DNA of 64,000 nt from Enhygromyxa salina (GTDB lineage: Bacteria; Myxococcota_A; Polyangia; Nannocystales; Nannocystaceae), in the NCBI RefSeq assembly GCF_002994635.1, contig NZ_PVNL01000124.1, forward strand, positions 79,622 to 143,621. The letters run 5' to 3'. A program made the translations under genes and the position numbers. The notes under the pieces were generated by a model. That model made no database searches and was not told where the DNA came from. It saw nothing but the letters and a program-made list of their open reading frames with translations. This document shows positions 1-7,963 of this stretch, piece by piece (within the stretch, counting starts at the first letter, position 1; each line of letters starts with the position of its first letter).

Positions 1-2603
1 TGCTGAACGATGTCGGGAGCAGCCATGTGCCACCACTGATAATCTGCGAGCGGCCGCGGGAGCTGGTTGGTGCCGCAGTGAATCTCGCCGTGCTCCAGAT
101 GAAAGTCGGCCCAGTCGTTCAGGAACTCGAATGTCACCTCGAGCTCGGTCAACTTGTCGTGGAGGTACTTCTCGAACACGTAGGCGCCGCTAACGACCGG
201 GCCAAAGGGCTTGGGTACCAGGCAGTGCGTCGCCTCTGCATGACTGAGCACGAGCATGTTGACGCTGTCGCCCGTGACCGGAATCTTCCCGTGAAACAGC
301 ACCGGAACATCGAGCACGTCCCCCTCATCGATCTCGAGTTCGCGGATCAGCGTCGCGCGAGCGTTGTCAATGACCGGCTGAATCTTGCGGGCAAAATCCA
401 AGAACAGCTCGCGGTGTGAATTGAAGTAGTCGCGCGCGCTCGTCCTGAAGATGTTGCCATCGTCGACCAGGCCGCGCTCGTTCGGCAGCTCGAACCCGGC
501 GGCTGGGGTGACCGCTTCGGTAGCGGGGTAGTGCGTAGCGATGAATTTCTCGTCGATCGTTGTCTCGCGATGCTCTTCATGTTTTTTTACGGCGCGCGCG
601 ATCACGGCCGCGACATCCGCCGTTGCCGGGTTTGCCTCCGCGGCGACCTCGAGCAACATCAGCAACGCGAGTCGTGAGTTGGCAAATAGGAGCTTGAATG
701 GCCATTTCGGGTTCGGTTTGCTGCTGCGATCAGGCAAAAAGGCGAGCATCTCGTCGACGTGGCCCACCTTGAGCCACGTGGAGTCGATGCGAATGGCCGA
801 CTGCACCCGTTGGGCGTCGAGGAAGCCGGCGTGGTTGCACTCGAAGTTTTCTTGGTGACCGTAGATGATACGGCCAAAGGGATGCTGCTCGGTCGGCGGG
901 CTCACCATGTAGTTACCGCCGTTGTCCTGCGACGATCCCGTGCCCGCTCCGACGCGGCGGTCGAGCAGCGCGATGTCGGGCCCGGACGGCACGATTGAGA
1001 GACCCGCTTGTTGGTCGAGCCCCGTCATCACGACGCGAACCTGATAGTGGGGCGCGGTCGCGTACCCACTCTTGATGAGGTCGCGACAGAACCCCTTTGT
1101 CGCAGCCCTCTGCGCGAGCGTGGTGCGTGATTCGCTTCCTGCTGTCGTCGCAAACGCCTGGATTGACGCCGCTATATCCAGAGGTTCATCCGTCAGGTCC
1201 TTTACGTAGACCACTTCGGTCGGGTCGAGGTCATTGGCCATCAGCCACGGTGCGATACGCACGACGGCGCTTTGTTCGACTTCATCGCCGCGTCCCGTTG
1301 GTGGCGTGAACCGGAACGTGAGCGTGACCTCCCACTGTGTGTCATCTGTGACCTCCGGGAACGCCACCGCCTCGATCCACAGCGACGCGTTGTCTGTTCC
1401 GTTGGAGTCGTGAATGGCATCGAACGCCGCGACGCCCGGTTGCAGATCGAACGAAGCCTTGGTGTCGTATTCTGGGCGCTTTGCGGCCGCAGCGATGCGA
1501 CCCCACAATTCATCGAGTCGGCCGAGAAACTCGGTGGGACCAGGTACCATGAGCTTCTCGGCGGCCGCCTCGTTCAGCTTGATGACCAGGTCGTCCCACG
1601 AGGAGACCGTTTGGTCCTGCAGTCCCCGAACCGCAGCCTCCAGGCGCTTGGATTCCTTTATTGCCTGTGCGGCCTTCCTGATGGCCCCAAAATTGAGTTT
1701 CTTGCCGATGACGAGATGCTGCTCGAGAGTAGCCTTGTGCTTGGCGATCTCGGGCTCGAGCTGGTTGAGGTGGTGCCGCTTGTACGCCTCATGGGCCGCG
1801 GGCAGGTAGTGCTCCTGGCACGCCGTCTTGAAGGTGGCCTCGTCTGGAAACGATTGACCGGTGAGTTTAGCTGCCATGCCCTCGCAACCCTCGATCGCGA
1901 CCTTCGGCTCGATGTTGATTGCGGCGCTGTGCGACGCCCCCTCCAAGCCGGGCAGCTCGTCGAGCTGGTAGGTGCAGTTCGTCTCGCGCTGCTCGATCAC
2001 GGCTTGGGCCCCATGCTGCTGCCCGGTGTAGCCCTCGCTGGGGCCGTATACCCGGACCTTTTCAGGCTTGTCGACCGAGAGCGATGCGGTCCATCCCTCG
2101 AGATAGGTCCCCGCCCAACGCAACTGGATCTCGGCCCGCTCGAGGACCAGGTCCTCGGGGTTGTCGTACACCTTCAGCTTCGGGAGGATGATCGCGCCTT
2201 TGCTGGCGAGGCCCCACGCCCACTCCACATTGTTCGCGGGCTCATCGTCGACGCGGCCGTCCCGATCGACATCGAGGTGCATGGCGAGCCGCGACGAGCG
2301 GCTCTTGATCACGTTATTCCCGAACAGGCGCACGGTATTGGGCGCGTCGGAGACTGGACGCTCGACATCCTCGACCACCCCGAAGTCCACGACCTGGCCC
2401 TTGGACTGCCAGATCAGGGCGTCTCGCAAGTGCCCGAGTTTGATCAACGGATGGCCTCCTGTGAACTTCAGCCAGACGTTGTCGTTGAGCTTGGTGATGC
2501 TGGGCTGTTCGGGCTGCAAGTTTTCGATGATCCACCGCTTCGCCTCCTCGCCACGCAGGATCCCGACGCCTTTGACCTTGATGAATACGTTTTTCCACTT
2601 CAC
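1..2603 (-). CDS. Protein-arginine deiminase (PAD) family enzyme, 3' end cut by window edge
   Basis: Predicted to convert protein arginine to citrulline. The reading frame is open from a GTG at 2603 to the window edge (867 codons) and lacks only a few C-terminal residues. The PAD middle domain is recognisable by DVDRDG (111-116, calcium-site-like), EWAWG, and RIAPWLM near 450-455. The catalytic domain has RDLIKSGYATAPH (Asp508), GNYMVSPP, VGHVDEMLAF (His615, Asp617), VPKPFGPV and GEIHCGTN (Cys843), then QWWHM. These align with Asp350, His471, Asp473 and Cys645 of human PAD4; the PAD4 Trp347 position is Phe. A helical segment of about 140 residues (245-385) interrupts the middle domain and is absent from animal PADs. 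No signal peptide. The start is supported by AGGGAG 8 nt upstream, overlapping the stop of the LysM gene 12 bp before it, so the two are co-transcribed. Third positions are less GC-biased than in neighbours, which may indicate transfer. This is the multidomain PAD family, not the Porphyromonas-type enzyme. Confidence 0.93.
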   Translation of the reverse strand, partial: MKWKNVFIKVKGVGILRGEEAKRWIIENLQPEQPSITKLNDNVWLKFTGGHPLIKLGHLRDALIWQSKGQVVDFGVVEDVERPVSDAPNTVRLFGNNVIKSRSSRLAMHLDVDRDGRVDDEPANNVEWAWGLASKGAIILPKLKVYDNPEDLVLERAEIQLRWAGTYLEGWTASLSVDKPEKVRVYGPSEGYTGQQHGAQAVIEQRETNCTYQLDELPGLEGASHSAAINIEPKVAIEGCEGMAAKLTGQSFPDEATFKTACQEHYLPAAHEAYKRHHLNQLEPEIAKHKATLEQHLVIGKKLNFGAIRKAAQAIKESKRLEAAVRGLQDQTVSSWDDLVIKLNEAAAEKLMVPGPTEFLGRLDELWGRIAAAAKRPEYDTKASFDLQPGVAAFDAIHDSNGTDNASLWIEAVAFPEVTDDTQWEVTLTFRFTPPTGRGDEVEQSAVVRIAPWLMANDLDPTEVVYVKDLTDEPLDIAASIQAFATTAGSESRTTLAQRAATKGFCRDLIKSGYATAPHYQVRVVMTGLDQQAGLSIVPSGPDIALLDRRVGAGTGSSQDNGGNYMVSPPTEQHPFGRIIYGHQENFECNHAGFLDAQRVQSAIRIDSTWLKVGHVDEMLAFLPDRSSKPNPKWPFKLLFANSRLALLMLLEVAAEANPATADVAAVIARAVKKHEEHRETTIDEKFIATHYPATEAVTPAAGFELPNERGLVDDGNIFRTSARDYFNSHRELFLDFARKIQPVIDNARATLIRELEIDEGDVLDVPVLFHGKIPVTGDSVNMLVLSHAEATHCLVPKPFGPVVSGAYVFEKYLHDKLTELEVTFEFLNDWADFHLEHGEIHCGTNQLPRPLADYQWWHMAAPDIVQ

Positions 2604-2615
2604 GCCGCGAACTCC

Positions 2616-3248
2616 CTATTCACCGTAAGCGCGCACGAGAGCATCGCGCGTGGGGTCGTCGATGAGGCCATGGGCATCGAGCCCGTGACTCGCTTGAAAC
2701 TCCTGAAGCGACAGCTCCAGGGCGTCGGACAGTTCGCCGTCGACGGCGCCATGGAAGAATCCGAGATTGCGCAGCCGTCCCTGCACGCCGCTGAGCTCAT
2801 CGATGGGATCGAGGTGCCCGATGCTCAGGTCGTGTGCTTCGGCGCCGCCGTGGAACAGGATCCGCCCGGTGCGTGCGGACGGTGGGATCCACACCTCGAC
2901 CGCGCCGTTGGCATCCGTCAATCCAGTCTCGACCTCGACTGCGTTGATCTCCAGCGTGTAGACCTCGTCTGCGCGGGGGCGATCGTCCAGGAAGAACTGC
3001 ACGCGGAGGCGGGCCGGGACGCCCTTGCGTTGGAAACGATGGCGCTCGTCGGTCGCGCCCACATAGGTTCGAACTCGCTTGTCGGGGACCGTCACCACGT
3101 CGCCCGGGAACAGGGTGTTCGGATCGCCCCGCAGCGCCCTGAGGTCGGCGTTGTCCGGGTCGTTCCAGACCGTGTCGGGATGGATGCCATGCGCGAACCC
3201 GATGCTCGAGATCGAATCTCCCTGGACCACGGTGTGCTTGATCGGCAT
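2616..3248 (-). CDS. LysM and peptidoglycan-binding domain protein
   Basis: A 210-residue protein without signal peptide. An N-terminal LysM-type module occupies about residues 3-55 (HTVVQGDSISSIG, then PNTLFPGDVVTVPD). A beta-rich middle follows (about 65-145, with LTDANGAVEVWIP, resembling the Ig-like part of cargo proteins), then a C-terminal PG_binding_1-like helical domain (about 150-208: GVQGRLRNLGFFHGAVDG, then FQASHGLDAHGLIDDPTR). The ATG at 3248 is preferred because LysM similarity begins right after it; an in-frame ATG at 3290 would add 14 unconvincing residues. Small proteins with this layout are known to me from T6SS and contractile-injection cargo loci, next to effectors; that link is family knowledge plus inference. 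It is followed after 12 bp by the PAD gene in the same transcript, so it may be an adaptor or chaperone for the PAD. Domain call firm, role uncertain. Confidence 0.85.
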   Translation of the reverse strand: MPIKHTVVQGDSISSIGFAHGIHPDTVWNDPDNADLRALRGDPNTLFPGDVVTVPDKRVRTYVGATDERHRFQRKGVPARLRVQFFLDDRPRADEVYTLEINAVEVETGLTDANGAVEVWIPPSARTGRILFHGGAEAHDLSIGHLDPIDELSGVQGRLRNLGFFHGAVDGELSDALELSLQEFQASHGLDAHGLIDDPTRDALVRAYGE

Positions 3249-3555
3249 GACTGCTCGCCGCGCATCATACCGACTCGTGACGGGAAGCAAAGCGAGACAC
3301 GGCGGGACGGCGCCGGGTGGATTCCCGCGCGCCCAAGTCGGTGCCGGTCCAACGCGGTGACTGTCGCCTGCGGGGTGCTGGCGCAGCTGGCTGGTTGGCT
3401 GGATTTTGCGGTTGAGACCGGTGGATTGAGCATCGGTGGGCGACTCGGCGCCTGTCCGGCCCGGCGTTCACTCGATTCACAAAAGACGAGATGATACGGT
3501 GTCACGTGCTCGTTGTGACCCACGCCCGAAGCGCGCCCGCGGGCCCCCACGACTG
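3249..3555. other. Divergent intergenic region
   Basis: About 300 bp between the leftward LysM-PAD pair and the rightward triple-repeat gene, so it should carry promoters for both. No convincing sigma70 hexamers or inverted repeats were recognised. The rightward gene could start upstream (for example at the GTG at 3499), but codon use there is not typical of a gene. Confidence 0.5.
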
Positions 3556-4725
3556 ATGCGTGTTCGTCTGCGCGGCTGGTTTCGTTTGATCACGCTCGTG
3601 CCTTGGCACGAGGCGCAGGCGCGGCTCGCCCATGACGAGCCGACCTTGGAGGTCGAGCAGCTGCGTTGGCTGATCGCCGAGGTCCCGGGCGTGGCGACGT
3701 CGCTGCGCGCGCTGCTGTTTGAACTCGGCGAGGCCGCGTCGCTCGGCTTTGTCGCCGACGCCGAGCTGGCCGAGCGCGTGGCCAACCAGATCCGTCGCGG
3801 ATACCTGCGCGTCGAGACCGAGCCCGATGTGCCGATGAGCTCGGACGAGGTCCAGCGCTTCGACTGGTCAGCGTCAGCGCCCGAGTCCGAGCCGCTCGGC
3901 GTCATCGGGGGCGATCACCACTGGGTCGAGGTCGAACTCGTGGATGAGAGCGGCGCGCCGGTGGCTGACGAGCGCTGCCGGATCGTGCTCCCCAACGGGA
4001 GTGAACGGGTGGCTCACACCAACCACGATGGCTTGGTCCGGATCGATCGAACCGTCGCCGGTTCATGCACCATCACCTTCCCCGAGCTCGACGCGGAGGC
4101 CACCGCCTCGCTGACAGGCCTGCCCCATCGGGACACCGAGGGCATGCAGGGCGTACAGGGCGCCGGCTTAGCGACAGGCTTAGCGACAGGTTCCCACCAC
4201 TGGGTCGAGGTCGAACTCGTGGACGAGAGCGGTGCTGGCGTGGCTGGGGAGCCGTGCGAGATCAGGCTGCCGACCGGCGAGCTGCTACGCCAGCGGACCG
4301 ACGCTCGCGGGTTGGTCCGGATCCCGAGCATCGCGGCCGTGGGCGACTGCGAGATTCGATTTCCCGAGCTCGACGAGGGCGCTGTGGCGTCGCTTTACCC
4401 GGTTGGGCGCCAGGACACGCAGACCACGAGGGCGACGCAGGCCACGACGACCACGACGACCACGACGACCGCCCCGCTGCTCAACCAGTTCGACGACGTC
4501 AGCGATCCGCCCGCTCATTGGATTGAGGTCGAGCTCGTGGACGAGAGCGGCGCGGGCGTGGCTGGGGAGCTGTGCGAGATCAAGCTGCCGACCGGCGAGC
4601 AGCTACGGCTGCGGACCGACGCCCGCGGGCTGATCCGAGTCCCACGGATCGCCGCGGCGGGCGACTGCACGATCAGCTTCGTCGAGCTCGACGCGATGGT
4701 GTGGGACGAGCTCGCTCGCCCCTAG
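3556..4725 (+). CDS. Triple WVEVELVDESG-repeat protein, probable injection-system cargo partner
   Basis: A 389-residue protein. The N-terminal 115 residues (starting MRVRLRGWFRLITLVPWHEA) are helical. Three copies of a domain of about 60 residues follow, starting near residues 121, 214 and 321. Each begins HHWVEVELVDESG or HWIEVELVDESG, then a Cys-containing strand (CEIKLPTGE), TDARGLVRI and a closing FPELD or FVELD. Linkers are low-complexity: LATGLATG before copy 2 and a poly-Thr run before copy 3. This domain is familiar to me from proteins encoded beside VgrG, PAAR and eCIS effectors, where the wording W-EIELVDE-G-PV-GE is characteristic; the exact role of the domain is unknown. No signal peptide. 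The ATG at 3556 is chosen because conserved-looking sequence begins there; there is no good Shine-Dalgarno. It diverges from the LysM-PAD pair, suggesting a shared locus. Confidence 0.75.
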   Translation: MRVRLRGWFRLITLVPWHEAQARLAHDEPTLEVEQLRWLIAEVPGVATSLRALLFELGEAASLGFVADAELAERVANQIRRGYLRVETEPDVPMSSDEVQRFDWSASAPESEPLGVIGGDHHWVEVELVDESGAPVADERCRIVLPNGSERVAHTNHDGLVRIDRTVAGSCTITFPELDAEATASLTGLPHRDTEGMQGVQGAGLATGLATGSHHWVEVELVDESGAGVAGEPCEIRLPTGELLRQRTDARGLVRIPSIAAVGDCEIRFPELDEGAVASLYPVGRQDTQTTRATQATTTTTTTTTAPLLNQFDDVSDPPAHWIEVELVDESGAGVAGELCEIKLPTGEQLRLRTDARGLIRVPRIAAAGDCTISFVELDAMVWDELARP

Positions 4726-4748
4726 AAATGCGCGAGCGGCTGCAGTCG

Positions 4749-4892
4749 GCGAAGTGCAGTGCGTATGTGGGGGTCATATACAGCCCCCTTCCAGGGGGCC
4801 ACACATGCGCTCGCAAACAGCCAGCCCGTTGGGAGCGAGCGAAGCGAGTGACCGCGAAGTGCGAAGCCGCCTGTGGGGGTCATATACAGCCC
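4749..4892. repeat. Imperfect direct repeat, two copies about 105 bp apart
   Basis: Copy 1 spans 4749-4786 and copy 2 spans 4854-4892. Both start with GCGAAGTGC and end with an identical 21-bp core (4766-4786 and 4872-4892) containing GGGGGTCATATACAGCCC. The second copy abuts the stop codon of the leftward PNGase F-like gene. Together they fill the gap between two convergent genes, so a 3'-end RNA or duplication-scar role is plausible. No open reading frame of note. Confidence 0.7.
4783..4799 (+). terminator. Terminator-like hairpin without U-tract
   Basis: A perfect 6-bp stem GCCCCC/GGGGGC with loop TTCCA lies between two convergent genes, inside the end of the first direct-repeat copy. There is no T-run on either side, so it is at most a weak or Rho-assisted terminator. 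Confidence 0.35.
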
Positions 4893-6095
4893 TCATTGGG
4901 CCTGGACGTAGAGCGAGAACGGGAAGTTGCCCTGCCCGCCGACGAAGGTCGCGTCGGGGACGTCGAGCACGAACTCGTGGGTGCCCGCGCTGGCCGGGCC
5001 CCAGGGGATGATCCGAATGTCGATCACGTCCCCCGGACACCAGTTGCTGAATGACTGCCACTCTTCGTCTGACTTGGGAAACTGGCCGTAGATGCCGTTG
5101 CCCTGGGTGTTGTAGATGCGGAAGGGCTCACAGGTGTCGCGCCCTGGCTTGTACTGGAGCGCGAGCTCACCATCGACATAGGCGTAGTGCTCGCGGCGAA
5201 TGTACTCTTCGCCCCCCGCGTTCGCGCCGTGGTTCGAGGTGATCAGCACGAGCTGAGCGTTGTCGGTGTCCGCGTCGAGCTCGAATTCCACGGTCTTGCG
5301 GGTGGTGCCGATCGCGTCGCTGGCCCCCTCGGCGTAGTTGTTGAACGCCTCGCCGATCGCCAGCGGGAGCAAGACATTGAAGTCTTCGGGCGCCTGCATG
5401 CTGTCGGTGTAGAGCAGCAGCGAGCCGAGCTGGGTGTCGATCCGACCCTCGCACCCGGGGACCTCGGTGTTGGCGGCGTAGGGCACCCCAAAGATGCTCA
5501 GCTCGAACCACAGGTCGTACTCGGCGAGCAGGGCCTCGTTCTTCAAGATCGGCGCGACGCTGTCGACCTCGAATTCGTAGGGGACCTCCTTGGGGTTCTT
5601 GTTCATGTTCATGAACGGCGTGATGAACCGGGCCAGCTCGACGCGCTGGACGTCCGCGGGCACGTAGGTCTGCGCGCCCTTGGGGACCAGCGCGAGGTGG
5701 ACGGCGCCGATCCTGTCGTAGTTGTCACACAGCGCGCCGACGATCACGCCGATCTTCAGGGTGTTCTGGATCTTGGCGACCTGCTCGTCGGTGAACTTGA
5801 TCGCGTGCAGCGAGTTGCTGTGCCGCAGCACGCCCTCGGGCACGGGCTCGTCCACGGTCGCGGCGTAGCCGTCGTAGAACACGACGTCCTCCATGACCCA
5901 GATGATCTCGGGATCTGGGTCGGGGACCGGATCGCCGTCGCCATCACCGTCGCCGTCACCACCGTCGGTGTCGGTGCTCCCCTCGGTCCCGGTGGTCTCG
6001 CCCTCGCCGATATCGTCGGCCTGCGGACCCCCGCAAGCGAGGGGTGCAGCCAGCAGGCAGACACACGGGATGGAGCGAAGGAGCGTCGACCTCAT
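4893..6095 (-). CDS. PNGase F-like lipoprotein with Gly-Asp linker
   Basis: A 400-residue protein with an N-terminal hydrophobic signal and a lipobox-like Cys at residue 21 (APLACGG), then an acidic low-complexity linker with GDGDGDGD near residues 47-55. The body resembles the two-domain peptide:N-glycosidase F fold: the C-terminal half has ITSNHGANAGGEEYI, a DGE strand, a disulfide-like CEPFRIYNTQGNG segment and FSNWCPGDV, matching the HG-N-GG-E and SNWCPG blocks of Flavobacterium PNGase F. Family members cleave N-linked glycans from Asn on glycoproteins. Whether the catalytic acids are kept could not be decided by eye in the divergent N-terminal domain. It is probably anchored to the outer membrane and surface-exposed. 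ATG start; no strong ribosome site. Monocistronic, convergent with the triple-repeat gene. Confidence 0.7.
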   Translation of the reverse strand: MRSTLLRSIPCVCLLAAPLACGGPQADDIGEGETTGTEGSTDTDGGDGDGDGDGDPVPDPDPEIIWVMEDVVFYDGYAATVDEPVPEGVLRHSNSLHAIKFTDEQVAKIQNTLKIGVIVGALCDNYDRIGAVHLALVPKGAQTYVPADVQRVELARFITPFMNMNKNPKEVPYEFEVDSVAPILKNEALLAEYDLWFELSIFGVPYAANTEVPGCEGRIDTQLGSLLLYTDSMQAPEDFNVLLPLAIGEAFNNYAEGASDAIGTTRKTVEFELDADTDNAQLVLITSNHGANAGGEEYIRREHYAYVDGELALQYKPGRDTCEPFRIYNTQGNGIYGQFPKSDEEWQSFSNWCPGDVIDIRIIPWGPASAGTHEFVLDVPDATFVGGQGNFPFSLYVQAQ

Positions 6096-6135
6096 CCGCG
6101 CAGGGTAGCAGATCGGGAGGTCCGCTCGGCGCGCG

Positions 6136-7761
6136 CTACTTGACGCCGTGCATCATCTTGTTGAGCCAACGCGACATCAAGATCAGGACCACGCCGACCC
6201 CGACGATCACGAACCCAAAGGTCTGATAGGTGCCGATATAGGTGTTCATGACCTCCTGCGCGGCCATCTCGGCGCCCTCGCCCGCGCCCTCCTCGGCGCC
6301 GGTCAGCTTGGCCAGGCCGGCGGCGACTTTGTTGGCGAACGCGAAGCTCAGGAACCATGCGCCCATCACCGTACCCGTGAGGTGCGCGGGCGCGAGCTTG
6401 GTGACCATCGACAGGCCGATCGGCGAGATGAACAGCTCACCGGTGGTGTGCAGCAAGTACATGACCACCAAGAACACCAGCGCGACCTTGTAGTCGGGGC
6501 CGACCATCGACGCGCCAACCAGCAAGACCAAGAACCCGCAGCCGAGCTGGATCAGACCAAACGCAAACTTGAGCGGGATGTTGGGGTTGAGCCCCTTCTT
6601 GTCGAGCTTGACCCACATCCACGAGAACACGCTGCCGAAGATGATGATGAACGCCGGGTTGAACGCCTGAGTGTTGGTGGTGGGCAGCTCCCAGTTGACC
6701 AGGTCGATCTGGCGGTCGACGGCGCGGTCGGCAAACAGCGTCAGCGAGGTCCCGGCCTGCTCGAACAGCGCCCAAAACATGATGTTGAACACCATCAGGA
6801 TGAACAGCACGATCATGCGATCGCGCTGCACGGTGCGCTGTTCGGGCGGCGCGAGCTTGCCGGCCGCGTTGGCGCCGCGCAGCAGGTTGATCACGACGAC
6901 CGTCATGGTCACGGCGAGCAGCACGTCGACGAAGCTGAACCCGAAGAACACGTTTTGCTGGATGGTTGCGACGGCGTTGACCCAGCCCGCGGCGCTGTCG
7001 CCCGCAGCCGCGACCGCGCCCTCGCTGACCAGCAAGAAGTACAGGATCGGGATGATCCCCAGCGAGCCCAGCACGGTCACGTGCCAGCGACTCAGCGGGC
7101 CTTTCCACGGCTGCATGAGCTTGTTCGCGTCGGGCGGGTGACCGAGGTCCTGCAGCAGGCCCTGGCCACCCATGAAGATGCCAATGCCGACCAGCATGCC
7201 GATGCCTGCGAGGCCGAAGCCCCACACGTAGCCGTACACCTCGCCGACGTAGCCGACGACCGTGGTTGCCAGCACCGCGCCAATGTTGATGCCCATGTAG
7301 AAGATCGTGAAGCCCGAGTCGCGGCGGGCGTCACCTTCTTCGTAGAGCTTGCCGACGATCGACGAGATGTTGGCCTTGAAGTAGCCGTTGCCGACGATGA
7401 TCGTGCCCATGCCCAGGAACAGCAGCACGTTGCTGTCTGGCATCTGCCCGTTGAAGACCAGCATGAACTCGCCGATCGCCATGAGCACGCCGCCCATCAC
7501 GACCGCGCGGCGGTAGCCGAGCAGCTCGTCGGCCAGCTTGCCGCCGAGCACCGGGGCCGCGTAGACCAGCGCCGTGTAGGCGCCGTAGATGCCGTAGGCC
7601 GGCTTGTCGGCCATGAGCAGCTCCTTGGTCAGGTACAGGACCAGCAGCGTGCGCATGCCGTAGTAGCAAAACCGCTCCCACATCTCGGCGAAGAACAGGA
7701 CGTAGAGGCCAGGCGGGTGGCCTTTTTGCTGACTGGGAGATGCGGCGGTCGAGTTGCTCAA
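6136..7761 (-). CDS. POT/PTR2-family proton-dependent peptide transporter
   Basis: A 541-residue polytopic protein with about 14 predicted membrane segments. The family signature EMWERFCYYGMR (ExxERFxYYG) lies at residues 26-37 in helix 1, and the second conserved block is GNGYFKANISSIVGKLY in helix 4-5. The family imports di- and tripeptides with protons (DtpA/DtpT-like). Length and layout are normal. The start is a TTG at 7761 with GGAG 7 nt upstream; no in-frame ATG fits better. It is 40 bp upstream of the PNGase F-like gene on the same strand, but an operon is not certain. Uptake of peptides released by predation would fit this lifestyle; that is inference. Confidence 0.93.
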   Translation of the reverse strand: MSNSTAASPSQQKGHPPGLYVLFFAEMWERFCYYGMRTLLVLYLTKELLMADKPAYGIYGAYTALVYAAPVLGGKLADELLGYRRAVVMGGVLMAIGEFMLVFNGQMPDSNVLLFLGMGTIIVGNGYFKANISSIVGKLYEEGDARRDSGFTIFYMGINIGAVLATTVVGYVGEVYGYVWGFGLAGIGMLVGIGIFMGGQGLLQDLGHPPDANKLMQPWKGPLSRWHVTVLGSLGIIPILYFLLVSEGAVAAAGDSAAGWVNAVATIQQNVFFGFSFVDVLLAVTMTVVVINLLRGANAAGKLAPPEQRTVQRDRMIVLFILMVFNIMFWALFEQAGTSLTLFADRAVDRQIDLVNWELPTTNTQAFNPAFIIIFGSVFSWMWVKLDKKGLNPNIPLKFAFGLIQLGCGFLVLLVGASMVGPDYKVALVFLVVMYLLHTTGELFISPIGLSMVTKLAPAHLTGTVMGAWFLSFAFANKVAAGLAKLTGAEEGAGEGAEMAAQEVMNTYIGTYQTFGFVIVGVGVVLILMSRWLNKMMHGVK

Positions 7762-7963
7762 GGTCGTGCTCCGAGGGACGGGCGATGCTGACAGGGTGAG
7801 CCGTGCCCTGCAATGAGCGATTGCACGTCAGTCGGTGAACAGATGATCCGGCGCAGCCCCGGGCTGTCGCCGGCTCGCGCGCGGCTCGTGCGAGAGCCAG
7901 CTGCGCGAAGCGATCTGCGCGCCCGTCTGCGCGCCCGGTCTGCGCGCCCGATCTGTGTACCAG

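Noticed and set aside
1272..3494. A 740-codon open frame on the plus strand opposite the PAD and LysM genes
   Set aside because: It is antisense to clear PAD and LysM motifs; its translation has no domain and a composition typical of the mirror frame of GC-rich genes.
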